A stretch of DNA of 64,000 nt from Ferdinandcohnia sp036965045 (GCF_036965045.1 NZ_JBALOV010000003.1:62001-126000); one strand, 5' to 3'; shown: positions 1 to 9,893, numbered from the stretch's first letter. Program-made: numbers and translations. Notes: a model not told the origin generated them from the letters alone.

Positions 1-797
1 AATCCATATTTTTCATAGACTCTTATTTTCTCTTTTTTTCTTTCTTTATATCTCTCGTCATTTTCCAGACCCCAAAACTCAATGTATACTTTGCCTACTG
101 GTAAGTAAAAATCACAATATACATCTTCTTCAATTGGAAGTTTTCGCTCGTAAGCATGAACTATTTCGGACATATACAACCAGTTATCTATTAGCATCTC
201 TGCTCTAGAACGTACATAATGCCCATCCGCACTTCTATGCTTCGCTTCAAACTTTTCACGAAATTCTACCGTAGTATTTTTACTTTCATTTTTTTCTTCG
301 AACGCAGAGTCTCCTTGAACTTCTTTCAAAGCGTTGATAATACTCTTTTTTGTTAAAATCTCCGGGTTCCAACAAACATAGGGAATACCCGTCTTTACAT
401 GTTCAAATTGTTTTCCACCCATTAAATTACCAAGTGGAGTAACTCTCCATCCCTTCACATCTTTTTGAACTAAGCCCAATTCGGAAAGGATTGGATTGAT
501 TCTAAACTTTGAAATTCCAAAATGTTTTCCCAACGAAGTAGAAGTAAGCAAGTTTTTTTCGTTCTCCAATTTTTGAAATATGGAATTATTTTCCATCTCT
601 TCATTCCAGGCAATGTATGTACCATACTGAGGATGTGATTTCACTATACCTCCCTGTTTCTTTCCATTCTCTGTTAATATCCAGTTATTTTCTTCTCTAG
701 TTATTAATCCTTTATCAGCAAGCAATGCAAATACATCCTTAACAGGTATTTGTATTGCCTTAGAGAGTGCTGTAGTTGATAAATATTTTACTGACAT
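1..797 (-). CDS. Winged-helix plus PD-(D/E)xK nuclease-like protein, 3' end outside window
   Basis: The frame is open from an ATG at 797 (RBS AGGGG a few bases upstream) to the left edge, about 265 residues. The N-terminal half looks like two short winged-helix units: residues about 1-45 with a TENGKKQGG wing, and about 80-130 with TPLGNLMGG. The last 70 residues read RSRAEMLIDNWL, then YERKLP, then CDFYLPVGKVYIEFWG. This is the E...D...ExW-G layout of a PD-(D/E)xK restriction-type fold, with E-F-W in place of the usual E-x-K at the visible end. It lies downstream of, and in the same direction as, the helicase cassette, but 456 bases separate them, so it is probably a separate unit of the same defence island. 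DNA-binding nuclease is an inference; the C-terminus is not seen. Confidence 0.7.
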   Translation of the reverse strand, partial: MSVKYLSTTALSKAIQIPVKDVFALLADKGLITREENNWILTENGKKQGGIVKSHPQYGTYIAWNEEMENNSIFQKLENEKNLLTSTSLGKHFGISKFRINPILSELGLVQKDVKGWRVTPLGNLMGGKQFEHVKTGIPYVCWNPEILTKKSIINALKEVQGDSAFEEKNESKNTTVEFREKFEAKHRSADGHYVRSRAEMLIDNWLYMSEIVHAYERKLPIEEDVYCDFYLPVGKVYIEFWGLENDERYKERKKEKIRVYEKYG

Positions 798-1253
798 TAC
801 CGATACCCCTATCCAGCTATAAATATATGTTTAAATCTAAATCAGTCACTGCATAGGGAAATTATACCATACTAATAGAACCACATGATTGACAACTCTA
901 ATAGTTCTCTATGCTAGATTTCCTCCCTCTAACATAAGCAGAGACTCCAAACTATCTTCAGACAATGTCTTTCCTTCATCTACCATGTTCAGTAAAAGCA
1001 TATGTTTAAAAAAGGTCTAAACTATCCTTTTCAAGAACTTCCTTTAACTATGGTCGATCATTTTTTCTTTACCATCATCAAAATCATAAGTAACGCTCAA
1101 GACTAGATGAAGATATAAATCCACTAATTGTTGCATGTAGAAATGACAAAGAAGCATCCCCTAGATAGATAGGACTACTTCTCTGTTTCTCATGTAATTT
1201 TTCTCTGCTCTAATGGATGGAGGTTCATTCCCCTACTTCAGAAAAGGTATTTC
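798..1253. other. Intergenic region without a recognisable gene
   Basis: This AT-rich stretch has stop codons in all frames. A short minus-strand open patch around 1060-1190 gives no recognisable protein. No strong hairpin terminator or repeat was seen. Confidence 0.5.
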
Positions 1254-4200
1254 TTAACCCCTATAATAAGGACTCAAATTCATAAACATCTCTTTAAGCT
1301 CTGCTTCATCCACATCATGATGGAAGATATATTCTAGAAGTTCCTCTTGGTTTGCTTGTCCTAGACTTAATCGGTAAAGCTGAAGTATTTTCATCAGCCG
1401 ATGATATTTTTGACCATCCTTACTAAAAGGGTAGATAGGCACAATTCGTTCGATTTGAATTCCTTGGTCCCCAGAAAGTGTCCAATATGGAACAAGCTCA
1501 GACGTAGTTTCATCACGTTCACTTTCATTCGCGTGTTCAAACATTTCCTCCCAAATATCACTTTCAAATTCGATATGTCCATATTTTGCAGCTATGTTTT
1601 GACGAATCGCAAACGACTTATATCGATTAATTCTGCCTTCCCGTTGTTCCAAATCAATTGGATTTGAAGGTAAGTTCCAGTGAACGATTTTCCGACAATA
1701 ATAATGAAAGTCTAATCCTTCTTGTCCTATTGAGGTGGAGGCAAGCACAAATGGTCGGAATGGCGAATTAAAGGATTTCCTAACACTCTGTTTTCGGTCG
1801 TGTGCCTTGTCCTCATTTCGTTTATCAGCAAAGCCAACTGCATAAGATGTTCGCATACGTAATCCCGATGCGGTGCTCCCTTTTGTGACCCTTCTCTTGA
1901 AACTCGAGAAAGTATCTACTTGTAGGGGGGCACTACGAAATTCTAAAGATTCTCGGATAGCTTCAATTAGCTCATGATTTCGTTCTGTTGGATCTTTCTG
2001 TTTTAATCCACCTTCTTCAAGCAACATATGCGCATATTCATCAACCATTGCCTGGAAGTTGCCATCTACACAGTATCGGAGTACATTCTTCCAATGGGTG
2101 TGCTCTCTATCTTTCGTTGTGTACTGTAAATCGACGATCGCGATTGCTTCTTGAGAATTAAATCTGTTTAGTACAGATTTTGAAAACATGACGATATCCG
2201 TTAACGTTTTTGAGTCAACTTGGCCGACCATGCGTATTCCACAAACGCTGGGAGAACCGAGAGCCATATTCACTAATACGTCTACTAAATCATCTGGTTT
2301 CTTTCCTAAAGTAGGGTATTCCTCCGATAAGAAAATGTCCCTTAATTCTTTAAAATGGAGTGTTAATGCTTTGTCATCGCCATCTTTTGTAGCACCTTGG
2401 TCATCATCTTCCATGAAATGCTCATCAGCGAACCAATTCTTTATATCAGGGTCGTCTAAATCAAATAAAAGAGGAGCCATAAAATACCATCTTTCATCTA
2501 TTCTCGCACTTTCTTCCTCTGGTATTTCATCAATCATGCGCCTAATTTTTTCACTGATTTCTGCTTTAATCTCAGGTAATGTTACGTTCCGATTTAAGAC
2601 ATCAATCGGATCAAATAACTTCGCTAACGAAAGAGATGGATAGAGTAGCGTCAGGTGATTCATATTAGATGGCGCGTTATCTTTCATGACAAAGCGAAGT
2701 CGTGGCTGTGGAAATCTCCTTTCAGCTGAATAGAGATAATTTTTTTTACTTTTGCGTTTTTTCTTACTAGGTATCTTTTCTATTATTCCACCTACAGTTA
2801 AGCGCTCTGCTTCATACGATAGTAACGTTGCTATTGACCTTGGCACCATTTCCCAAGCAGAAAAAACTAACACCTTCGAAAACTGCTGATGCCCCGCATA
2901 ACTTCCTCCAAACTCGTAGTAAGGACGCGATGGTGGGACCCATAATAATCTCTCTGCCCCTTCTGGTAAAGCAATTTCCTTGAGTTTTGACATTCTTGCA
3001 TTTACATCGGGTATTTTCTTATAGGTATCAATTCCTTTTCTCTCAACCCATAATCGTTCTTTATTGGCTAATGAAACTTTATCTGGATGATGAATGAAAT
3101 ATTGTGAGATTTTCTGTTTCAATTTATATTTATCCATAAAAGACATCAAGAATGGCGCAGATTTTACATATTCTACTGGGAGTTTATCAGGTAGTTCCGC
3201 TTCTTGAAGAAGTTGATCCATATTCAGATAGGATTTTACATCTTCTTCGGTAACCTCTAAATTCTCGATTCTTCCTTTAATCAATTCACTTGCGCCTTCT
3301 GCCAGCATTCTCTCCGTGCGTGCTATTCCTTTATAAAGCTGTTCCTCTGCTTCTTGCTTTTTTGCCCTTACAACTGCAAAATCATGATGTGTAAACTCAC
3401 TTAATACTGTAGAGTAATCTTTCCATACCGTTTCAAACTTCTGTTGCTGATCTGGATTTTTCTCAAACAAGAAATTCGTGACTTGGAAGAATTCGTGGTA
3501 ATGTTCATCACTTCCTGACTCCAGAATTTCCTCTAATGTTGAGTACATTTTATAAGGTGTTGCCGATAGAAGTAACGTTTTCACTTCTTCTTTTGATGAA
3601 TTACCACTGTTGAAGAATTTCTTTGCGAGAATTGCGGTCTCACTTTCACTATCTGTATTGATTAACTCCGAAAATCGTTGGAACTCATCCATGATGACCA
3701 AATCTGGTTCCATCATCTTCACACTGATTTCAGCCATCATTTTACGTAAAAAAAGAATAACCTTCTTTGCGCCTTCTACTCTTGTATCAGGATAATTTGC
3801 TTCCTTGATGAGTTGGCAAACATCTTGAATTTCCTTACGTATAGATGGATTGTCATCAAAAGCTCGTCCGATCTGTTGGAGCATTGTTTCAATGTATTCC
3901 CCATTACTTATTTCATCAACCGACAATACCTTGTCCTCAAAATAGTCCTTTAGCCAGTTCCAACTTGATTTGGCCTTATCCATCATGAACCAATCTAATT
4001 CTTCGATATGTTCTTCAAACCCTTTGTATCTTCTTAATAATGCAAACATCAGGGCTCTTTCATTTGCACTACCAAATCCCGAAGTCATTTCAAAAGATGT
4101 CATGGGAGTTAACGGAATTAATTGAATATATTTTTCCTTTAACTCATCATCATACTTATCTTTAAAAATTCTAAGGTGCTGCATGGATAAACGATTCGTA

Positions 4201-4505
4201 GAGGCCTTTTCCACCTTTACCTGTTTATCAATCATTAATTTTTTTATATTCTGGCTAGCAATTCCCTGATTCGAACAAACATACACAACCTTAAATAAGG
4301 GATCCTCTACTATTTCCCTGTGGTACCTAGCTGTTTTAGCAATAACTCCTTTGGCTATTAACGTTTTTCCAAGACCTACTTCATCGGCTACAAGTACACG
4401 GCTATACTGATTGGTAAATAGATCATGAATTCGTTCAACCGTGGCTCTTTGGAAATCCTTTAGCCCCGAAAGAATTTCCGCTTCTTTCTTTTCCAGATTT
4501 ATCAT
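1254..4505 (-). CDS. Large SF2 (SNF2-like) helicase of a restriction-like defence operon
   Basis: Roughly 1083 residues. Helicase motifs, numbered from an upstream ATG at 4514: Q-type FQ at 21-22, Walker A DEVGLGKT at 44-51, Walker B MDEFQ at 275-279, motif III LLLSATP near 315-320. Motif IV (VLVFSAWE) follows near 550, motif V STSIGQEGLDF near 926-936, and motif VI QREGRINR near 957-964. The two RecA lobes are separated by a long insertion, so the protein is longer than a plain helicase. The upstream ATG forms an ATGA overlap with the PLD gene stop, but the AGGTG Shine-Dalgarno sits correctly (6 bases) only for the ATG at 4505, so I chose that start. It is the last gene of a tight four-gene operon. 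It probably supplies ATP-driven translocation or remodelling to the nucleases encoded upstream. The defence role is inferred. Confidence 0.9.
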   Translation of the reverse strand: MINLEKKEAEILSGLKDFQRATVERIHDLFTNQYSRVLVADEVGLGKTLIAKGVIAKTARYHREIVEDPLFKVVYVCSNQGIASQNIKKLMIDKQVKVEKASTNRLSMQHLRIFKDKYDDELKEKYIQLIPLTPMTSFEMTSGFGSANERALMFALLRRYKGFEEHIEELDWFMMDKAKSSWNWLKDYFEDKVLSVDEISNGEYIETMLQQIGRAFDDNPSIRKEIQDVCQLIKEANYPDTRVEGAKKVILFLRKMMAEISVKMMEPDLVIMDEFQRFSELINTDSESETAILAKKFFNSGNSSKEEVKTLLLSATPYKMYSTLEEILESGSDEHYHEFFQVTNFLFEKNPDQQQKFETVWKDYSTVLSEFTHHDFAVVRAKKQEAEEQLYKGIARTERMLAEGASELIKGRIENLEVTEEDVKSYLNMDQLLQEAELPDKLPVEYVKSAPFLMSFMDKYKLKQKISQYFIHHPDKVSLANKERLWVERKGIDTYKKIPDVNARMSKLKEIALPEGAERLLWVPPSRPYYEFGGSYAGHQQFSKVLVFSAWEMVPRSIATLLSYEAERLTVGGIIEKIPSKKKRKSKKNYLYSAERRFPQPRLRFVMKDNAPSNMNHLTLLYPSLSLAKLFDPIDVLNRNVTLPEIKAEISEKIRRMIDEIPEEESARIDERWYFMAPLLFDLDDPDIKNWFADEHFMEDDDQGATKDGDDKALTLHFKELRDIFLSEEYPTLGKKPDDLVDVLVNMALGSPSVCGIRMVGQVDSKTLTDIVMFSKSVLNRFNSQEAIAIVDLQYTTKDREHTHWKNVLRYCVDGNFQAMVDEYAHMLLEEGGLKQKDPTERNHELIEAIRESLEFRSAPLQVDTFSSFKRRVTKGSTASGLRMRTSYAVGFADKRNEDKAHDRKQSVRKSFNSPFRPFVLASTSIGQEGLDFHYYCRKIVHWNLPSNPIDLEQREGRINRYKSFAIRQNIAAKYGHIEFESDIWEEMFEHANESERDETTSELVPYWTLSGDQGIQIERIVPIYPFSKDGQKYHRLMKILQLYRLSLGQANQEELLEYIFHHDVDEAELKEMFMNLSPYYRG

Positions 4506-4510
4506 TTCAT

Positions 4511-6283
4511 TCACCTATTCTGATTTGCCCTTTTAAATATTTGATACAATTTTTCAAAGTCCTCTGGGATGATTTCTTCGTCACGAATAATATCCATGAC
4601 ATATTCCACATCATTCAGCTTGTCAGGAGAGCGAGAAACAGTCTTAAGCATATTCTCGTAAAGAATAGGTCCATCTAAATAAGCGGAGTCCCATACAATG
4701 TTCCCTTTTTTACTTCTCTCAAACTGTTCTAGAGCAGCTAATAAGAAATCATCCGCTAATAGAAACGCAACATACCTAAGAAATGTCGCTGGGTCACGAA
4801 TAATACTTTTATAGATCTCGCTATCCCTTTCAGCCGGAATTCCTTCTGTATCAATTTTTATGATTCTTTCTATTTGAGCATCCTCTATTACTGCTTTGAC
4901 ACGATAAAATTCTCCAAGTTCTACTAAGTTCAAATCAGAGAAAAGAACGGTTTCGTCTAGTAGTTGCTCTTGAACTTGACTTAACAATGGTTTAATAAAA
5001 AAGCGAATCGTACCCTGTAGTTCCTTGCTTTGAATCGCCAACGAATATGTACTTTGTGTCTTTGTAACATATGCCCGTAAATCACTTCTACAAAGCTGCT
5101 TAATCCCTTTTTGTAGTTGTTCTAGTACATCATCTTCCTTTTCTTCTTCAAAAACAGGAAGGACATCAATTTTTTCAAATGGATTGTCTTCCTCGTCTTT
5201 TCCAAATAAGTCTTCAAGTAATTGTTGCATTTTAAACCCATACTTTTTATATTTTAGTTTTAATAAAAATTCCACATTTCCGTGAAACGCATTCCTCGAA
5301 CAATTCGCAGAACCTATGTAAAAATGATGTTGATTATATTTACTCTTCGCATATAATTTTGCGTGAATATCCTGCTGCTGTGCTTGTCCCATTTCCTCTT
5401 CATCTTCTTCGCTGATAACACCTTCCCCATCAACAATCATTTCTTTTAAAACATAGATATCACTATAATCTAGAATGTCATGTGGAAGCTTATGTAACTC
5501 TGTTCTCCTTGTAATCAATACAAACTTCTTATCTGACAGTTTTTTCTCTTTTATCTCATTTATCGTACTTCCACTCAAAAACGGAGACATGATAATAAGA
5601 TCATGATATGTATCAAAAAGTTCCGTCTTGTCCTTGCTGTACTCTTCGATTCCAAGTGGTAGGAAATCATAGTCCACAAAGTTACCACCTGGTACAAAAT
5701 GTACGTAATCCAACGCTGATATCAACTTCTTCATGGATTCTACCTTCGTTGCATCTGGTACATAAGGAAGGAGAAATTGAAAGAAGTCTTTAAGTGGCTT
5801 TGTTTTCGTATTCACTTCCTCTTGCTTTTCCCCTTCCAATGCCAATGCAAGATCCCAACTACGATCAAACGTTAGGTTTCTTGTTAACACAAGGAGACGA
5901 TATAATTCACGATTTTCCTCATTCACATATTTGATCAACCATAGTTTGGGATGGAAGGAGAGGTTGTTTTCTAACGCGATTTCACAAACGCTATTTTCTA
6001 CTAAAGCAAAAATGGTATTGTTATTCTGAGGTACCTTTATTTGCCCTGCTTCGCAGAATATCAAAAATTTATCTGATGCTCTTCTAAGTCCTTCCAACAT
6101 AAAAATTGGATTGTCGTGGAAAGCATGACCCATTTCTTCTGCTAAGCTGAGTGCCAATGGGACCCCAATCAATGCTTCTAAATCGAGTGAATAAGTTGTC
6201 CCGATTGCAAATTCCACTTCATATCCTACTGGTGGTTTTAACATATCGCTATAGTTCAATCTGTTCTTATCAGGTTTAAGCAC
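4511..6283 (-). CDS. Phospholipase-D-superfamily nuclease (two HKD motifs), defence operon
   Basis: 590 residues with a GTG start. The RBS GGAGG overlaps the end of the upstream gene, whose stop lies 1 base before the start. Two HKD halves are visible. The first has H111-P-K113 followed by RNLTFD (N136, D140). The second has H307-A-K309 followed by GSANCSRNAF (S325, N327) and E338 in the acidic position. PLD-family enzymes with this layout act on phosphodiesters through a covalent histidine intermediate, and in defence loci they are nucleases. The middle contains an acidic run (EEDEEEMG, about 291-299). The C-terminal 200 residues are not recognised. Coupling to the helicase is strict: the stop codon lies 5 bases from the preferred helicase start. 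Nuclease role inferred from motifs and context. Confidence 0.88.
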   Translation of the reverse strand: MLKPDKNRLNYSDMLKPPVGYEVEFAIGTTYSLDLEALIGVPLALSLAEEMGHAFHDNPIFMLEGLRRASDKFLIFCEAGQIKVPQNNNTIFALVENSVCEIALENNLSFHPKLWLIKYVNEENRELYRLLVLTRNLTFDRSWDLALALEGEKQEEVNTKTKPLKDFFQFLLPYVPDATKVESMKKLISALDYVHFVPGGNFVDYDFLPLGIEEYSKDKTELFDTYHDLIIMSPFLSGSTINEIKEKKLSDKKFVLITRRTELHKLPHDILDYSDIYVLKEMIVDGEGVISEEDEEEMGQAQQQDIHAKLYAKSKYNQHHFYIGSANCSRNAFHGNVEFLLKLKYKKYGFKMQQLLEDLFGKDEEDNPFEKIDVLPVFEEEKEDDVLEQLQKGIKQLCRSDLRAYVTKTQSTYSLAIQSKELQGTIRFFIKPLLSQVQEQLLDETVLFSDLNLVELGEFYRVKAVIEDAQIERIIKIDTEGIPAERDSEIYKSIIRDPATFLRYVAFLLADDFLLAALEQFERSKKGNIVWDSAYLDGPILYENMLKTVSRSPDKLNDVEYVMDIIRDEEIIPEDFEKLYQIFKRANQNR

Positions 6284-6284
6284 G

Positions 6285-7481
6285 CTACTCCTCCAATCCT
6301 TCCAAAATATCGTTTATAATCGCCTTCGCAATTCGAAAACGATAATCCAAAGACCTTATACCAACCCAATTTCCGTCATAAGAAAAGGCCTTCGAATTAT
6401 ATAATTTGGCACGATCTTTTGATTTTAATTCTATCTCTCTAGTAATTAGTAGTTTATCAATTTTTTCCTCGTTACCATTTGTTGCAAGCTTCTGCCAATC
6501 ACGAAGAAAATTTTTCAATCGAATATTTCGTCTGTCTATGTGTAAAAGGTTTATCACTTCTAAATAAGGAAAAGATGCGAATTCATTTTTCACAAAAGAA
6601 CTATTTAACCATTTTTCCCATTCGTCAACTGCCTGCTGGTTCTCCTGTTTTGAAAGGATGACATTGTATCGTATATTGGCTCCAGAGATAAAATGATTAA
6701 ATTTGGTTGCTAATTGATACATTCTCTTTATTTCTTCTGGTAAAGCAAACATCTCTCCAACCATTTCGAAACTTTCAACTTGTTTCAGTTTTTCGGGATC
6801 TTGTTGAAGTAAAAAAGCAAAAAGGCTGTGTTCTGTTTTAGAAGATAAGAGAATTCGTTGCTTTAAAAACTCCGCTTCTTGTCGAGTTAGCTTTATTTGA
6901 AGATTTTGTTTCCAATCGTCCTCGGGTAATAGGCAATGCCAGAACGTCCCACTATATTCATTTCCAACGTCGGCATCATCTGTCTCTTCGTCACCTAGAG
7001 ACTTTAAGGCTTGTTTATTTCGTTTCATTGCGTTTACTGTTTTCGCGTAATTATCGAGAGTAAGGTTTTCATATTTAAATATTTCAAATTTCCTAAGACC
7101 GTTCCAATAGATACTGGATGGCTTTCTTTTTAGTTTCTTTCCAGATCTGCCTCCAATAATTCCTTCCAGGTTTTCACCTTGTTTTAGTACATCGATAAGT
7201 TCAAGTTCTTGTTGTGATAGCTTATCTAGGAATTGTTTGTGGCTAGCGAATGACTCTTTTTCGAGATCCATTAGTAAATAAGGAACAATAAAAAAGTATT
7301 TAGCTCTCGTTTGTAAGGTAGATGTTCCTGGGAAGAACGTATCTGAGAAACCATCGCGTATCATGCCGATACCAAGCTCATCAACAGCTCCTTTTTGTGC
7401 AAGTAAATCAAGTATTGCCATTACTTTATTTCGATGTTCATTTGAATAGTCAATCCAGCCTAGTTGAAGAGGATTTACCAT
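6285..7481 (-). CDS. DUF6361-type protein of the defence operon
   Basis: 398 residues from an ATG at 7481, preceded by AGGAGG at 8-base spacing. An ATG 13 codons upstream has no RBS. The N-terminus (LGWIDYSNEHRNKV, then GIGMIRDGFSD and FPGTSTLQTRAKYFF) is the signature I associate with DUF6361 proteins, which occur beside helicases and PLD nucleases in restriction-like loci. The rest is largely helical with basic patches (RSGKKLKRKPS near 135-145) and no catalytic motif that I recognise. A structural, DNA-sensing or scaffold role is possible but unproven. The upstream gene ends 130 bases away, so this gene may also have its own minor promoter in that gap. Confidence 0.75.
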   Translation of the reverse strand: MVNPLQLGWIDYSNEHRNKVMAILDLLAQKGAVDELGIGMIRDGFSDTFFPGTSTLQTRAKYFFIVPYLLMDLEKESFASHKQFLDKLSQQELELIDVLKQGENLEGIIGGRSGKKLKRKPSSIYWNGLRKFEIFKYENLTLDNYAKTVNAMKRNKQALKSLGDEETDDADVGNEYSGTFWHCLLPEDDWKQNLQIKLTRQEAEFLKQRILLSSKTEHSLFAFLLQQDPEKLKQVESFEMVGEMFALPEEIKRMYQLATKFNHFISGANIRYNVILSKQENQQAVDEWEKWLNSSFVKNEFASFPYLEVINLLHIDRRNIRLKNFLRDWQKLATNGNEEKIDKLLITREIELKSKDRAKLYNSKAFSYDGNWVGIRSLDYRFRIAKAIINDILEGLEE

Positions 7482-7610
7482 TTGCTTGTCCTCCTGTTTT
7501 TTATAAAAACTGTTTATCACTTAGCATTTTAATTTTCTTAGTTACTATACAATTTCAAGTTAATTTTCTTGCGATAAAGGTTCTACCACCATAATTAAGT
7601 AAATAGAATA

Positions 7611-8630
7611 TCACCCATTGTCCTTCTCTAATAAGTCAATAATTACATTTACCACTTCATCAATGTTTTCACTATCTGTTAATTGAACTTCACAACAAGA
7701 ACCATTCCAGAACTTTTGTACAGAAGCGGATAATGATTTAATTGTATGAGATGGTAACATTGGTCTTACATAGTCCTCTTCTCTCATCAAGACAATACGA
7801 AGACTTCTCTTATTAAAGATAAAGATAGCCTGTTTTTTATTTTCTCCTTTTCGTAACCCTATATAATATTTCGTAGCGTTAAATTCGGCTTCTGGATATG
7901 TTTCTTTCACCATCCCTCGTATTGAAAGGTAAAGATTTTTAATCTTATCAATCGCATAGTCCATATGTATTTCTTCTGTGTATTCTTTCTTCACTTCTTC
8001 GTCTGCGTCTTCGTCAATATTCATGACAGAGTACTCAACATTTTCGAAATCAGGATCAAGTGTAAAAATAATATCCTTGCCGTCACTATATTTTTTTAGT
8101 ATTAATAGTTTCACCGTATTCCCCCATTCACCATAGGTCTCCATGATGTCCGGTAACTCTTTTTTCTCCCCATCAATAATAATCAATATGTTTCGGCTGG
8201 TTTCCACAGTGTCCTTCATGAATTTATAAAGTTCTTGCCTCCCTAGTAGACTCCGGAACTTTTCAGTGATTTCTTTATCCTCCTGTACAAGGGAATAAAG
8301 CTTGTTTATTAATTCATCCTGGCTTTTACGATTATTAAAAAAAGCAAAGAACTTTGTAATTTGTGGAAAGATATGACCATAAAAACTATGTTGACTTAAC
8401 TCCGCTTCAACGAGATAAAAAACAGGATTGTTTAAATCAGACAAATCGAATAAGAAACCGTCTGGTATGCTCCCACCCAGTGATTTTCCTTCAATTTTCT
8501 TTTTAGCATCAATATAAATAGAACGTTGACCAAAAAACAGTTCAGCATTTTGGACAACGTCTCTTTCTAATTCGATTTCCTTTCCATAGGCTACTTCTGA
8601 AAAACGTTTGTTTTGAAAATACACACTCAT
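7611..8630 (-). CDS. PD-(D/E)xK-type nuclease-like protein, first gene of defence operon
   Basis: 339 residues; ATG with GGGAG at 9-base spacing. Residues about 18-80 fit an archaeo-EXO/NucS-like PD-(D/E)xK core: E-rich helix (ELERDVVQNAELFFG), IYIDAKKKI, IPDGFLFDL (D57), YLVEAELSQH (E75, E77). The final acidic pair replaces the usual E-x-K, a variation seen in several such families. The C-terminal third (TYPEAEFNATKYYIGLRKG, IFIFNKRSLRIVLM) resembles DUF5655-type domains that accompany nucleases. It starts the operon nuclease - DUF6361 - PLD - helicase. Whether it cuts DNA or only senses it cannot be told from the sequence; the acidic residues suggest it may be active. Confidence 0.75.
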   Translation of the reverse strand: MSVYFQNKRFSEVAYGKEIELERDVVQNAELFFGQRSIYIDAKKKIEGKSLGGSIPDGFLFDLSDLNNPVFYLVEAELSQHSFYGHIFPQITKFFAFFNNRKSQDELINKLYSLVQEDKEITEKFRSLLGRQELYKFMKDTVETSRNILIIIDGEKKELPDIMETYGEWGNTVKLLILKKYSDGKDIIFTLDPDFENVEYSVMNIDEDADEEVKKEYTEEIHMDYAIDKIKNLYLSIRGMVKETYPEAEFNATKYYIGLRKGENKKQAIFIFNKRSLRIVLMREEDYVRPMLPSHTIKSLSASVQKFWNGSCCEVQLTDSENIDEVVNVIIDLLEKDNG

Positions 8631-8789
8631 TTTCGTTAGCTCCCTTTAACTTATAATCATCCACTTTTGCATTTTTAAATAGCATTTTGCATGAGTAAGT
8701 TTATATATAGACTCGGTTTTTTGTGCTTTTTATTTAGGTAAATTATACCATATCAGTTCGATAATTAACCTCTTTACGCCTAGGTCTAT

Positions 8790-8847
8790 AAAAAAGGTGC
8801 ATGACCCCCATGCGGAAACGTTTATCCGTAAAGAGAACAGGCACCAT
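8790..8847. repeat. REP-like palindrome, family A copy
   Basis: Imperfect inverted repeat with ends aaaggtgcatgacccc and aacaggcacc. It lies in the promoter gap between the defence operon and the NTF2-like gene. Confidence 0.7.
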
Positions 8848-9048
8848 CAACTGTTCATATATTCCAAAATGTTAGAATCCATTGTAATGGTGTAAGCTCA
8901 CTCCTATTTTTCAGACAATTTTATTGAAATGTTGGATAAACGACATTTCTCCATTTCTATTGGTACATTCGTTTTTTTCCTCCTGTTACTATAAAGTCAC
9001 AAAGCAATTGCAAACCAATTTTATTAAAAAATGAGAGGAGAATTTAAC

Positions 9049-9519
9049 ATGAATATGCAATTTGCAAAAACACTTTTGGACCATTTTAATTATGATGGGC
9101 AGGATAAGGCCTTGGCGATGTTTGCAGATGATGGTGTATTTGAGGACTTCACGATTGGATTTCGCATGGAGGGTAAGGAGCAACTAACCTCCCTTTTCCG
9201 TGGATTCTTTGACCCTGACCAAATGAAACATACGTTTAATGCCCTTAGTTACAAAGGTAACGAGAATGGTGGTGCGATCGAGTACACATGGGAAATGCAA
9301 ACGAAGGAATTTATGGGGGTTCCAACAAACGGCCAACTAGTAAACCTTCGTGGAACTATGGTAATCACCTTGAAGGATGGAAAGATTACGAGTCTTATCG
9401 ACTACTATGACGCTGCTAGCGAAATTCTTAAATTAAAGGAGAATACTCAACCAATTCAGGCTAAAGAAAATAAAATCACTCGATTATTCAAAGCTTTATT
9501 TAAACGAAAAGCAAGCTAA
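9049..9519 (+). CDS. SnoaL/NTF2-like small protein
   Basis: 156 residues, start ATG with GAGAGGAG 8 bases upstream. A GTG/ATG 6 codons earlier lies inside the RBS and is rejected. The sequence has the cone-shaped NTF2-like pattern: a helical N-terminus, DDGVFEDFTIGF, GKEQLTSLF, HTFNALSYKG, YTWEMQTKEFMGVP and LRGTMVITLKDGKITSLIDYYD. The last is typical of SnoaL-like isomerase or ligand-binding domains. A basic tail (KENKITRLFKALFKRKAS) follows. Function unknown: such domains may be small enzymes or just bind hydrophobic ligands. A second, broken copy follows in tandem. Confidence 0.82.
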   Translation: MNMQFAKTLLDHFNYDGQDKALAMFADDGVFEDFTIGFRMEGKEQLTSLFRGFFDPDQMKHTFNALSYKGNENGGAIEYTWEMQTKEFMGVPTNGQLVNLRGTMVITLKDGKITSLIDYYDAASEILKLKENTQPIQAKENKITRLFKALFKRKAS

Positions 9520-9589
9520 GCTATTTATTTTTTAAACGTGTGCAAGAGCCAAAATATCATCTTATACAAGTATTGAGAGGAGATTTAGT

Positions 9590-9855
9590 ATGAATATACA
9601 ATTTGCAGAACAACTTTTAAATAATTTCACCTATGAAGGACAAGAAAAAGCTTTAAATATGTTTACGGATGATGGTGTTTTCGAGGATTTTACTTTTGGA
9701 TTCCGCAAGGAAGGTAAAGACCAACTAACTTCCCTATTTAGTGGATTCTTTGATCCAAGTCAGATGAAGCATACGTTCAAGGCACTGAGTTATAAGGGTG
9801 ACGAGAATGGTGGTGCTATCGATTATACATGGGAAATGCAAACAAAAGAGTTTTT
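9590..9855 (+). pseudogene. Truncated tandem copy of the NTF2-like gene
   Basis: Starts well (AGAGGAG then ATG) and is closely similar to the preceding gene through YTWEMQTKEF, residue about 88. Similarity then stops abruptly. The open frame continues to 9958, but from about 9860 it runs through a promoter and SAM riboswitch, so those extra residues are not a real C-terminus. The last third of the domain, including the DYYD strand, is missing. The copy is probably non-functional after a recombination that joined it to an S-box leader. Confidence 0.82.
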
Positions 9856-9893
9856 GGTACCTACTTGGTGTAGGTATAATATATATAGTTCAA

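Noticed and set aside
1394..3795. Several small open frames in the helicase region
   Set aside because: All are antisense or shifted shadows of the long helicase frame, without ribosome-binding sites.
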